A DNA stretch of 5,632 nucleotides from Clostridia bacterium BRH_c25 (GCA_001515955.1 LOES01000113.1:1-5632); one strand, 5' to 3'; counted from the stretch's first letter, positions 1 through 5,632 are shown. Notes: generated by a model not told the origin, from the letters alone. Made by a program: numbers and translations.

Positions 1-416
1 GAAGCTGCAACCTGCTCCAGCCTGGATTTTGGTATCTTGTCAATTTTGTTCAGCACAAGTATGACCGGGGAATTGACCTTTCGCGCCACCTCGGCAATAT
101 GCATGTCTCCCGGGCCAATCTCAGTAGAGCAGTCAAATATCACTACAACAACATCCACGCCTTTCAAAGACTCTGTTGCCGATTTTACCATATATTCTCC
201 CAGCATATGCTTTGGTTTATGTATCCCCGGCGTATCAATAAAGACTATCTGGTACTCGTCGGTTGAATAGATGCAACGAATCGAATTTCTCGTTGTCTGG
301 GGCTTACTGGATATTATTGATACCCTCTCACCCAGAAGTCTGTTTATCAGTGTTGACTTGCCTACATTAGGTCTCCCTATGATTGTTACAAATCCTGATT
401 TAAATTTTTTATCCAT
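1..416 (-). CDS. era: GTPase Era, N-terminal part (runs off the left edge)
   Basis: Era is a GTP-binding protein that binds the 3' end of 16S rRNA and helps mature the 30S ribosomal subunit. Reading the minus strand from the ATG at 416 gives 138 complete residues. The G-domain motifs are clear: G1 P-loop GRPNVGKS at residues 14-21, the Era-typical PQTTRN switch I stretch at 39-44, G3 DTPG at 61-64 and G4 NKID at 123-126. The family is usually about 300 residues, so less than half is here; the G5 motif and the C-terminal KH RNA-binding domain lie outside the window. The start is supported by AGGAG (424-428) seven bases upstream. It lies 28 bases after the cdd stop with no terminator between, so cdd and era are probably co-transcribed, as in B. 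subtilis. The motifs make the assignment very secure. Confidence 0.97.
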   Translation of the reverse strand, partial: MDKKFKSGFVTIIGRPNVGKSTLINRLLGERVSIISSKPQTTRNSIRCIYSTDEYQIVFIDTPGIHKPKHMLGEYMVKSATESLKGVDVVVVIFDCSTEIGPGDMHIAEVARKVNSPVILVLNKIDKIPKSRLEQVAA

Positions 417-444
417 AATTGCTCTCCTATTGCCGCATTATATA

Positions 445-837
445 TTATTTATCCGATTCGAATTCCACAAAAGCCTCGGGCAATAACTCACCTATGGTAT
501 GAACCCTCACAGTATCTCCACTCTTTGTTATAAGCTTTATATCCAAGCCCCATTCAGACATGAACTGCCTGCAAATCCCACAGGGATACGTAAAGCTCTT
601 CAGATTGCTTGCAACTGCAATAGCCTCGAATTCCCGTTCGCCCTCTGAAATTGCCTTTGTAAACGCAACTCTTTCAGCACATATTGTCGCACCATAGGAG
701 GAGTTCTCAATATTGCAGCCGGTATATATTTTTCCGCTTTTCGTCAGCAAAGCCGCCCCGACCTTGAAATTAGAATACTTCACATAAGCGTTTTCCATTG
801 CTTTCTGTGCTTCTTCTATTAGTATATCATAATTCAT
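445..837 (-). CDS. cdd: Cytidine deaminase
   Basis: Cytosolic zinc enzyme that hydrolytically deaminates cytidine and deoxycytidine to uridine and deoxyuridine in pyrimidine salvage. From the ATG at 837 the protein has 130 residues, typical of the short tetrameric class (B. subtilis Cdd is about 136). The catalytic motif CAER at 53-56 supplies one zinc cysteine (C53) and the proton-shuttle glutamate (E55). PCGICRQ at 85-91 supplies the other two zinc cysteines (C86, C89). The substrate-binding stretch with N42 and E44 (GCNIENSSYG, 40-49) is intact. An in-frame GTG at 846 would add three residues, but it overlaps the ribosome site itself, so the ATG is preferred; AAGGAG at 846-851 is eight bases upstream of it. 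The gene follows the lipoprotein gene, whose TGA stop (843-845) lies just upstream of this start, suggesting coupled translation. era follows 28 bases later. Confidence 0.97.
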   Translation of the reverse strand: MNYDILIEEAQKAMENAYVKYSNFKVGAALLTKSGKIYTGCNIENSSYGATICAERVAFTKAISEGEREFEAIAVASNLKSFTYPCGICRQFMSEWGLDIKLITKSGDTVRVHTIGELLPEAFVEFESDK

Positions 838-842
838 ATTTT

Positions 843-1892
843 TCACTCCTTAATATCAATCCTCACATAATCCGGAACCACTTGAATCCAAGTAGTACCC
901 TTGTTCATAAGAATTTCATTACCTTTAAGGTCTTTGTATATCGTCTTTGCACTTCTGCTGCTCTTGCTCCATTCGATTTCCATAAGCTTCCCGGCCGTAA
1001 GGTAATATCCTCTGTCCTTGCCTATATTATTAACCCCAAGCCGGCCTACATCGTCAAGAACCTTGGCTGTGGTTTTCTCAACAATTATATTGGTCGTGGC
1101 AATTTCTTTGCCGGATTCTTTATCTTTAAGCCTTACACCATTTATTGTCCTATAATATAATTTGTCCTTTTCATCATATTCATACCCAACTGTATAGTTT
1201 TTGCTATAGTTGAAGCTTATTGCACGGGTACTCTTACCGTCCGGATTCAAGAATTCTTCGCTGAACTTGAAATATTCGGGGGCAGTTTTATTATTGAACT
1301 TATTGCTTTCAATTACCTCTCTCATAAGCTTGGTGCTTGTATAAAGATTATGCGGCATCTTTCTGTCCTTTGAACGCCAGAAACATGGAGAACCCTTCAA
1401 ATCGTTGAGGGCATTGACCTTCAATGTAACAATATCCTGGAGTGCCTGAGGGCTCCCTCCGCAGTGCACATATACCGCATTAAACTCCAATGACTTATCT
1501 ATGAAATAAGGCCTTGCGCTTCTCACCGGTCCGATTTTATCAGTATGGTTATGGTGGTAGATTGCCATGTACCTGGTGATATTGCCTTCAACAGGAATTT
1601 CATATACTATCTCAGCTTCCAGAAGCCCTGACTGGGGCCTTGCATTGTACTCATTATCCAACATTACTGCTATGGGTCTCTGTTTCAGGTCCCCCTCATC
1701 TTCTACAAGAACTCCTGTCAAAGGGCATGGTGAACCTTTAGGCGGCTCGGGAGTTGGAGTTGGTTCAACAGTTGGCGTAGGTGTTATTTCCGGTTCCACA
1801 TTGGCTACTTCGGTATTCTTGGCACATCCGGAAAGCATTACTGCAATAAGGAATAAAACTATTAGTGCTGACAGCCGTCTCTTACTATTCAT
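843..1892 (-). CDS. DUF3048 domain (YerB-like) lipoprotein
   Basis: Secreted lipoprotein of unknown function, 349 residues. The N-terminus has a short basic stretch (K4-R6), a hydrophobic helix (about 7-19) and a lipobox LSGC at 20-23, so C23 should be lipidated and the protein anchored on the outer face of the membrane. A Pro/Thr/Glu-rich linker (34-52, PTPT-like repeats) leads to the folded part. The N-terminal DUF3048 domain (about 55-205) carries family-typical motifs: RPIAVMLDN (72-80), ARPQSGL (84-90), VEGNITR (101-107) and IGPVRSAR (120-127). The C-terminal DUF3048 domain (about 215-345) ends with a G-x-TW-type strand pattern. The family relative is B. subtilis YerB; no reaction has been established that I know of. 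The ATG at 1892 has AGAGGG (1899-1904) six bases upstream. The gene sits between dgkA and cdd, where B. subtilis has none, behind its own likely promoter, and it is coupled to cdd downstream. Confidence 0.9.
   Translation of the reverse strand: MNSKRRLSALIVLFLIAVMLSGCAKNTEVANVEPEITPTPTVEPTPTPEPPKGSPCPLTGVLVEDEGDLKQRPIAVMLDNEYNARPQSGLLEAEIVYEIPVEGNITRYMAIYHHNHTDKIGPVRSARPYFIDKSLEFNAVYVHCGGSPQALQDIVTLKVNALNDLKGSPCFWRSKDRKMPHNLYTSTKLMREVIESNKFNNKTAPEYFKFSEEFLNPDGKSTRAISFNYSKNYTVGYEYDEKDKLYYRTINGVRLKDKESGKEIATTNIIVEKTTAKVLDDVGRLGVNNIGKDRGYYLTAGKLMEIEWSKSSRSAKTIYKDLKGNEILMNKGTTWIQVVPDYVRIDIKE
846..851 (-). promoter_or_regulatory. Ribosome binding site of cdd inside the end of the lipoprotein gene
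   Basis: AAGGAG forms the last two sense codons (Lys-Glu) of the upstream lipoprotein gene and is followed directly by its TGA stop. It lies eight bases before the ATG at 837, which is ideal spacing. Its last base is also the first base of an in-frame GTG at 846, which cannot be the start because no spacer would remain. The arrangement decides the cdd start and suggests that a ribosome ending the upstream gene re-initiates on cdd. Confidence 0.85.
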
Positions 1893-1950
1893 TCGAAACC
1901 CTCTTTTCCAAATAAATTTAATAAAGTTTTTACATTGAGCTTGTCCTGGT

Positions 1951-1975
1951 GGAACGGTTGTGAACCGTTCCCTAC
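1951..1975 (-). repeat. REP-like GTAG-headed hairpin, copy 1
   Basis: On the minus strand GTAG (1975-1972) is followed at once by a perfect inverted repeat: arm GGAACGGTT (1971-1963), loop CAC (1962-1960), arm AACCGTTCC (1959-1951). The nine-pair stem is not followed by a T-run on either strand, so it is not an intrinsic terminator. A GTAG tetranucleotide at the foot of a short palindrome is the layout of REP elements, which in other bacteria are moved by RAYT/TnpA-REP single-strand transposases. A second hairpin of the same design, in the same orientation, lies at 2959-2981. The structure is directly visible; membership in a REP family is inference. Confidence 0.7.
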
Positions 1976-1980
1976 GATGA

Positions 1981-2009
1981 ATTATACTATTTAAGTGTTT
2001 TCAAGGCAA
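1981..2009 (-). promoter_or_regulatory. Probable sigma-A-type promoter for the lipoprotein gene
   Basis: On the minus strand TTGCCT (2009-2004) and a perfect TATAAT (1986-1981) are separated by exactly 17 bases. The -35 box matches TTGACA at four of six positions. The -35 and most of the spacer lie in the last codons of dgkA, and the -10 box begins directly after the dgkA TAG stop (1989-1987). The expected transcript start is near 1974-1972, at the foot of the hairpin described at 1951-1975, leaving a leader of about 80 bases before the ATG at 1892. It would let the lipoprotein gene, cdd and era be transcribed apart from the upstream genes. Chance similarity in AT-rich DNA is possible. Confidence 0.5.
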
Positions 2010-2364
2010 TAAACCAAAGGTACTTTCCGAAAATCATGCATCCCACTATTACTGAGTTTATCGCAGCAACCAATACCGCGCTTGCAGCTACGTCCTTTGC
2101 GATCTTGGCAATAGGATGATAATCCTGCGTCATTGTATCAACCGTCTTTTCCACCGCCGTATTAATAATTTCACATATAAATACTATGGATATGGACATA
2201 ATTAATATTATTAACTCCAGCCTGCTTACTTCCAGCAATATTCCGGCAAACAGCACAATTATGGCAACAATAAAGTGTATCTTCATGTTCCTCTGTGTAT
2301 TGATACAATATCTTATTCCTTCTATTGCACACCTTAGGCTTTCAAGGAATTTTCTTGAGTCCAC
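1987..2364 (-). CDS. dgkA: Diacylglycerol kinase family protein (probably undecaprenol kinase)
   Basis: Small integral membrane lipid kinase, 125 residues, about the usual length for the family. In Gram-positive bacteria members at this locus mainly phosphorylate undecaprenol with ATP, feeding the lipid carrier of wall synthesis; that specificity is inferred here from phylogeny and context. Visible features are an amphipathic N-terminus (FLESLRCAIEGIRY, 6-19), the N-T-Q-R-N-M-K-I-H stretch (22-30), a first membrane helix (about 31-46), a second (about 49-67) running into the signature ExxNTAVEKTVD (65-76), with E65, N68 and E72, then D81 to D91 with AKDVAASAVL (89-98), and a last helix (about 93-113). 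The start is GTG at 2364, with AGGAAG (2372-2377) seven bases before it. It begins 14 bases after the ybeY stop, so the two are almost certainly one transcript. The same neighbours flank B. subtilis dgkA. Confidence 0.92.
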   Translation of the reverse strand: MDSRKFLESLRCAIEGIRYCINTQRNMKIHFIVAIIVLFAGILLEVSRLELIILIMSISIVFICEIINTAVEKTVDTMTQDYHPIAKIAKDVAASAVLVAAINSVIVGCMIFGKYLWFIALKTLK

Positions 2365-2371
2365 TTTTTCA

Positions 2372-2377
2372 CTTCCT
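2372..2377 (-). promoter_or_regulatory. Ribosome binding site deciding the GTG start of dgkA
   Basis: AGGAAG lies seven bases upstream of GTG at 2364 and one base after the ybeY TAA (2381-2379). No ATG in the dgkA frame lies nearby: the first internal Met is residue 27, inside the conserved core. The GTG just after the site (2372-2370) is out of frame. The GTG at 2364 is therefore the most likely start. Confidence 0.7.
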
Positions 2378-2378
2378 A

Positions 2379-2864
2379 TTATCTCATAATACCCATTTGT
2401 TTCAATATTTCTTCCTGCTTTTCAAATACTTCTCCCTCTGAAGCCCCATCTTCATGGTCATAGCCCAATAGATGCAGTATTCCATGCACCAGCAGAAAAG
2501 CCAGTTCCCTATCAAAGCTGTGTCCGTACTCCTCTGACTGCTCCAGTGCTTTTTCCATTGAAATGACTATATCACCCAAGGCTATCTCCTCATCGATATA
2601 TTCGACATCTTCATCATCTTCCTCAAGCTCAGCCTCAGTAAAATCAACCATTGGAAAAGACAGCACATCCGTCTCCTTATCGATACCCCTATACTCCTTG
2701 TTGAGACTTCTTATCTCTTCATTGTTCACAAAGGAAATGCTTACCTCGTATTCTTCCCCGCATTCTTCAAAAGACAAAACCTTATCCACTACTTGTACAA
2801 CCAAGGCTTCCAATGCTTCGTCCACTTTGATCTTCTCCTGTCTGTTATCTATCAATACCGACAT
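2379..2864 (-). CDS. ybeY: Endoribonuclease YbeY (rRNA maturation factor)
   Basis: Metal-dependent single-strand endoribonuclease of the UPF0054 family, needed for 16S rRNA 3'-end maturation and ribosome quality control, acting in the cytosol. The protein has 161 residues, a normal length. The zinc motif HGxLHLxGYDH is complete at 127-137, giving ligands H127, H131 and H137. The other family signature, LNKEYRGIDKETDVLSFP (54-71), includes the conserved R59. Between them LGDIVIS (96-102) is also typical. Residues 77-93 form an unusually acidic loop with 12 Asp/Glu in 17 residues. ATG at 2864 has a strong GGAGGT (2871-2876) six bases upstream. dgkA follows 14 bases after the stop. YbeY works with Era, encoded at the end of this cluster, and in E. 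coli its partner YbeZ is a PhoH-type ATPase, like the product of the first gene here. Confidence 0.97.
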   Translation of the reverse strand: MSVLIDNRQEKIKVDEALEALVVQVVDKVLSFEECGEEYEVSISFVNNEEIRSLNKEYRGIDKETDVLSFPMVDFTEAELEEDDEDVEYIDEEIALGDIVISMEKALEQSEEYGHSFDRELAFLLVHGILHLLGYDHEDGASEGEVFEKQEEILKQMGIMR

Positions 2865-2884
2865 GTGATTACCTCCACTTTAAT

Positions 2885-2890
2885 ATTATA
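2885..2890 (-). promoter_or_regulatory. Possible -10 box just upstream of ybeY
   Basis: A perfect TATAAT (2890-2885) lies in an AT-rich stretch between the heptad repeats and the ybeY ribosome site. At 17-base spacing the -35 region would be AGGCAC, inside the heptad array, and does not resemble TTGACA; no TG extension is present. A transcript would start near 2878, only about 14 bases before the ATG. This is weak evidence for a promoter. Confidence 0.2.
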
Positions 2891-2895
2891 TTTTT

Positions 2896-2937
2896 GCTTC
2901 GTGCTTCGTGCCTCGTGCCTCGTGCCTCGTACTTCGG
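2896..2937 (-). repeat. Heptanucleotide tandem repeat, array B (six units)
   Basis: Read on the minus strand from 2937, six contiguous 7-base units occur: CCGAAGT, ACGAGGC three times, then ACGAAGC twice. They fit the consensus RCGARRY, except for the first base of the first unit. A further lone match, TCGAAGC (2949-2943), lies five bases before the array and is the core of the 10-base palindrome GCTTCGAAGC (2943-2952). The array is non-coding, lying between the pgpH stop and the ybeY start. Confidence 0.85.
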
Positions 2938-2958
2938 GTTTGGCTTCGAAGCTTTTAC

Positions 2959-2981
2959 GGACGCCCCATGGGCGCCCCTAC
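2959..2981 (-). repeat. REP-like GTAG-headed hairpin, copy 2
   Basis: On the minus strand GTAG (2981-2978) is followed directly by arm GGGCGCCC (2977-2970), loop ATG (2969-2967) and arm GGGCGTCC (2966-2959). The stem has eight pairs, one of them a G-U wobble in RNA. No T-run follows on either strand, so it is not a typical terminator. Its plan is the same as the hairpin at 1951-1975 (GTAG head, no spacer, three-base loop, same orientation), but the stem sequence is unrelated and GC-rich. It is flanked on both sides by heptad repeats, and the last unit of one array ends at the base before GTAG. Confidence 0.7.
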
Positions 2982-3009
2982 ACCCCGTATCTCGCATCTC
3001 GTATCTCGC
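2982..3009 (-). repeat. Heptanucleotide tandem repeat, array A (four units)
   Basis: Read on the minus strand from 3009, four units occur: GCGAGAT, ACGAGAT, GCGAGAT, ACGGGGT. The first three fit RCGARRY, the same consensus as array B at 2896-2937; the last differs at one position and ends exactly at the base before the GTAG of the hairpin at 2959-2981. Alternation of G and A at the first base gives a 14-base higher-order period. The array starts eight bases after the pgpH TAA. Confidence 0.8.
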
Positions 3010-3014
3010 ATCGA

Positions 3015-5078
3015 TTATATATCTTTTATAGTTTCAGGATACTCAATTCTGTCGTGGAATATGCCTGCCAGTACCTTTACAAACGCCTGCGCTATCATTT
3101 CCATATCCTTAAGTGTCAGATCACACTCATCAAGCTGTGTATCATTGAGTTTATCCTTGATTATCTTTCTTACGCCCTGCTCTACTTGCTCCTGCGTAGG
3201 TTCAGTCAAAGACCTTATATAGGCTTCAACTGAGTCCGCCAGCATAACTATTGCAGCTTCTTTTGTCTGTGGCTTTCTAAAGGGGTATCTGAACTTACCC
3301 TTTTCAACTGCTTCAGCCCCTTCTGCATTCAATGCTTTATGATAGAAGTAGGCTACCAGAGTATTTCCATGATGTTCCTCAATAACCCGTATCACAGCTG
3401 AGGGAAGCTTGCTCTTTTCTGCAATTTCGATTCCATCCTTTACATGGGAGGTTATAACGAGAGCACTTAGATTCGGCGTTATTTTATCATGAGGATTATC
3501 ATTGGTAATCTGGTTCTCCTTAAAGAAATACGGCCTCTTAAGCTTACCTATGTCGTGATAGTATGACCCTACCCTGCACAACAGCGGATTGGCCCCTATG
3601 TCCTCCGCCGCCGCTTCTGCCAGATTTCCTACCAAAATTGAGTGGTAGTACGTACCGGGTGCTTCAATAAGAAGCCTTCTCAGTATGGGCTGGTTGGGAT
3701 TTGACAGCTCCAGCAGCTTTACAGGGGTTATAATGTCAAAGGTGGTTTCAAAAAATGGAAGTGTGCCTATTGTGAGAACTGCCGAGAGAATACCCCCTAT
3801 AGCGCCATACATGCCATTATAAAGCATCCTGTAGACATCTTCCCGGCTCAGGATACCTACACTGAAAATTATAAAAAGGCTGACTATGCTTACCGCCAAA
3901 CCTGCCAGAATAATAGTGCTCCTGTGATGCGGTCTTGATACCATACCTGAAGCAAGTATACCGGTCAGAAGCATTATAGCTACTACCGAAAGGTCAAAAT
4001 CCCCAAGGAAACCTGCAAGTATGGACATCATAGTATTGGACATTATCGCTATCCTTGGGCTTACCAGTATCGAAATAAGCATCGTTCCTGCAGGCAGTAT
4101 TATCAGATAGGCAGATATACTCTTAACCCCCATGGTAATGGTCAGTGTCATTACAACTATAAGACTGACGAGAAAAATTGTAGAATTGCTGTCCCATAGC
4201 TTTTTGTCCAGACTCTTTAGGTATGAACCCATAACAACAAGACAAACACAAATTATAATTCCATAACCCGCATAGAATTCAACATCAAAGTTGGTGCTGT
4301 CGCTTTCATAAAGCAACCCATAAGCGTTCAGAAGCTGTATCTGCTGGAATGTAACTTCTTTTCCCTTGTTGACTATGATTGTCCCCTTGCGTATGACAAC
4401 TTCCTCTACTTTTTCCTTTTCATTCTGTTTCCTTGCCAACGTGGTCTGCTCATCATAATACATGTTGGATCTAAGAGTCATTACAGCAATATCTGCACCA
4501 ATTTCATTAAGCTTGCTTTGCTTGGGAAGATTCATGAAGAATTCCCTTATTTCACTTCGCTTATCATTTAGCTGCTGTTCGGTAATCCTCCCCGAAAGCA
4601 TCTGATTGTTAATATATTTGATATTGTCTCTGAGTGTGATTATTTCTGTCTCAGAAGCATTAAGCAGTGTATTGTAAACACTGTTTCCAAGGCTTATACT
4701 GGATCCCTTTTCAATAGCAGCAAGCTTCTGCTCCTTATCAAGGTCTTCACTCTTCTTTACTGTGTCCAGCAGTATGAAAAAACTATCTATTTTCTTTTCT
4801 ATGTCAATCTGAACTGTCAAATCAAGCTTGTAAATCGGTTGGACACTTTCCTCCGCTTGCTTTCTGCTAAGCTCAGTTGCAGACTTGTCCACAATATCCG
4901 AAGGAGCATATATGTCTTCACTGGAGATATCCCCTACCTTTAGAAGATATTTCTGTGGAGTCACATTCAGAACAAACAAGGAAAAAAGTGCAGCAAAGAG
5001 ACATACAACCAAAATTATTCTTATGGAAGTACTGCTTTTTGCCAGTCTTTTCAGATTTGGAACAGAAAACTTTATCAT
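3015..5078 (-). CDS. pgpH: Membrane cyclic-di-AMP phosphodiesterase, 7TM-HD family (PgpH/YqfF)
   Basis: Polytopic membrane protein of 687 residues (B. subtilis YqfF about 711) that hydrolyses the second messenger c-di-AMP, affecting potassium and osmotic balance and wall homeostasis; the activity is known for family members and inferred here. Domain order: cytosolic start, first membrane helix (about 20-39), an extracellular 7TMR-HDED region (about 40-267), seven membrane helices (about 268-286, 299-316, 320-338, 342-359, 362-380, 387-409, 421-440), then a cytosolic HD domain (about 465-675). Metal-site residues are all present: H479, the HDIGK motif with H508 and D509 (508-512), H545, the pair H569-H570, and D615 in ADSVEA. 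ATG at 5078 has GGGAG (5085-5089) six bases upstream and lies 16 bases after the phoH stop, so the two genes form one transcription unit. No frameshift or missing key residue is seen. Confidence 0.95.
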   Translation of the reverse strand: MIKFSVPNLKRLAKSSTSIRIILVVCLFAALFSLFVLNVTPQKYLLKVGDISSEDIYAPSDIVDKSATELSRKQAEESVQPIYKLDLTVQIDIEKKIDSFFILLDTVKKSEDLDKEQKLAAIEKGSSISLGNSVYNTLLNASETEIITLRDNIKYINNQMLSGRITEQQLNDKRSEIREFFMNLPKQSKLNEIGADIAVMTLRSNMYYDEQTTLARKQNEKEKVEEVVIRKGTIIVNKGKEVTFQQIQLLNAYGLLYESDSTNFDVEFYAGYGIIICVCLVVMGSYLKSLDKKLWDSNSTIFLVSLIVVMTLTITMGVKSISAYLIILPAGTMLISILVSPRIAIMSNTMMSILAGFLGDFDLSVVAIMLLTGILASGMVSRPHHRSTIILAGLAVSIVSLFIIFSVGILSREDVYRMLYNGMYGAIGGILSAVLTIGTLPFFETTFDIITPVKLLELSNPNQPILRRLLIEAPGTYYHSILVGNLAEAAAEDIGANPLLCRVGSYYHDIGKLKRPYFFKENQITNDNPHDKITPNLSALVITSHVKDGIEIAEKSKLPSAVIRVIEEHHGNTLVAYFYHKALNAEGAEAVEKGKFRYPFRKPQTKEAAIVMLADSVEAYIRSLTEPTQEQVEQGVRKIIKDKLNDTQLDECDLTLKDMEMIAQAFVKVLAGIFHDRIEYPETIKDI

Positions 5079-5094
5079 ATGCTTCTCCCGTTCA

Positions 5095-5632
5095 TTAATA
5101 TAATTTTTCTTCCGTTTCTTCCATGCTTACACTCTTCTTGTCTTCATACTTTTCATATGCTTTTATGATATCCCTAACCAGCTTGTGTCTGACAACATCC
5201 TTTTCGTTAAAATATATGAACCCGATACCCTTGACATCCTTCAATACTTCCATGACTTCCTTCAACCCTGAGTATTTTCCCCTGGGCAAATCGATCTGTG
5301 TAATGTCCCCGGTAATAATAGCCTTTGATCCAAACCCCAATCTGGTCAGAAACATTTTCATTTGTTCAGGGGAGGTGTTCTGCGCTTCATCAAGTATAAT
5401 GTATGAGTCATCAAGAGTTCTGCCCCTCATATATGCAAGAGGTGCTACCTCTATTGCCCCCCGCTCTATGTGCTTCTGGTATGTTTCCGCACCCATTATG
5501 TCATGTAGGGCATCATACAGCGGTCTTAGATACGGGTCTACCTTATCCTGCAGGTCTCCAGGCAAAAAACCGAGCTTTTCTCCTGCTTCCACTGCAGGCC
5601 TTGTAAGTACAATTCTGCTTACTTCACGGTTC
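5095..5632 (-). CDS. phoH: PhoH family ATPase, C-terminal part (runs off the right edge)
   Basis: Cytosolic P-loop ATPase of the PhoH/YbeZ family, thought to act in RNA metabolism; its exact reaction is unsettled. The reading frame is open to the window edge and gives 178 complete residues, against about 320 for the family, so the N-terminal part with the Walker A loop is outside. Visible family features are the opening [21 protein letters not shown] stretch (here split at the edge), [10 protein letters not shown], the Walker B segment IILDEAQN (residues 78-85 of the fragment), [10 protein letters not shown] (107-116) and DVVRHKLV (145-152). The GTG at 5592 is an internal valine codon, not the start. 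The C-terminal tail (after about 160) is charged and variable. It is followed 16 bases later by pgpH, the same order as in B. subtilis, and shares the cluster with ybeY and era. Confidence 0.96.
   Translation of the reverse strand, partial: NREVSRIVLTRPAVEAGEKLGFLPGDLQDKVDPYLRPLYDALHDIMGAETYQKHIERGAIEVAPLAYMRGRTLDDSYIILDEAQNTSPEQMKMFLTRLGFGSKAIITGDITQIDLPRGKYSGLKEVMEVLKDVKGIGFIYFNEKDVVRHKLVRDIIKAYEKYEDKKSVSMEETEEKLY

Noticed and set aside
37..486. Plus-strand reading frames opposite era and cdd
   Set aside because: They are antisense shadows of well-supported minus-strand genes, with no family motif and no convincing ribosome site.
1951..1971. Perfect hairpin as a rho-independent terminator of dgkA
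   Set aside because: No T-run follows the stem on the minus strand (the bases after it are ACCAGGACAA), nor on the plus strand.
2959..2977. GC-rich hairpin as a terminator after pgpH
   Set aside because: The stem is followed by GTAAAAGC on the minus strand, with no T-run, and ybeY continues in the same direction soon after.
2957..3012. Tiny minus-strand reading frame from the ATG at 3012, running through the repeats and hairpin
   Set aside because: Under 20 codons, made wholly of repeat and hairpin sequence, and without a ribosome site.
2896..3013. CRISPR-like array
   Set aside because: Units are only 7 bases, contiguous and without spacers; there are no cas genes.
2793..3233. Plus-strand frames (starts 2793 and 2908) across the repeats between ybeY and pgpH
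   Set aside because: Their repetitive peptide comes from translating the 7-base repeats, and the rest is antisense to ybeY or pgpH.
5590..5592. GTG as the phoH start
   Set aside because: The conserved PhoH sequence continues in frame upstream to the window edge ([13 protein letters not shown]), so this codon is an internal valine.

Overview
The window is a stretch of a low-to-moderate GC Gram-positive chromosome, most likely from the class Clostridia. All recognised genes lie on the minus strand and run from high to low coordinates. In order of transcription they are phoH (5' part missing), a pgpH-type 7TM-HD phosphodiesterase gene, ybeY, a dgkA-type lipid kinase gene, a DUF3048 (YerB-like) lipoprotein gene, cdd and era (3' part missing). 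This matches the Bacillus subtilis order phoH-yqfF-yqfG-dgkA-cdd-era, with one extra gene, the lipoprotein, inserted between dgkA and cdd. The assignment to Clostridia is an inference from the protein sequences, the AGGAG-type ribosome sites and this gene order; I cannot name a species.

Region by region: era begins at 416 and runs off the left edge. cdd (445-837) is translationally coupled to the lipoprotein gene (843-1892), whose last codons contain the cdd ribosome site. A 94-base gap (1893-1986) separates the lipoprotein gene from dgkA (1987-2364). It holds a perfect 9-bp hairpin headed by GTAG and lies next to a good sigma-A-like promoter (1981-2009). dgkA uses a GTG start 14 bases after the ybeY stop. 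ybeY (2379-2864) is preceded by the only other sizeable gap (2865-3014), about 150 bases, which is filled by two arrays of 7-bp tandem repeats flanking a second GTAG-headed hairpin. pgpH (3015-5078) follows phoH (5095 to the right edge) after a 16-base gap.

Functionally the cluster mixes ribosome and RNA maturation (YbeY, Era, probably PhoH), cyclic-di-AMP turnover at the membrane (PgpH), lipid-carrier phosphorylation for the envelope (DgkA/undecaprenol kinase), pyrimidine salvage (Cdd) and a secreted lipoprotein of unknown role. The protein-coding content is conserved housekeeping material. I see no mobile gene, CRISPR array, RNA gene or undescribed multi-gene system. The parts worth a second look are non-coding: the two hairpins share a GTAG head and 3-base loop but have unrelated stems, which is the layout of REP elements. 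One of them sits inside a heptanucleotide repeat array. The other would lie at the extreme 5' end of the lipoprotein mRNA if the predicted promoter is real.
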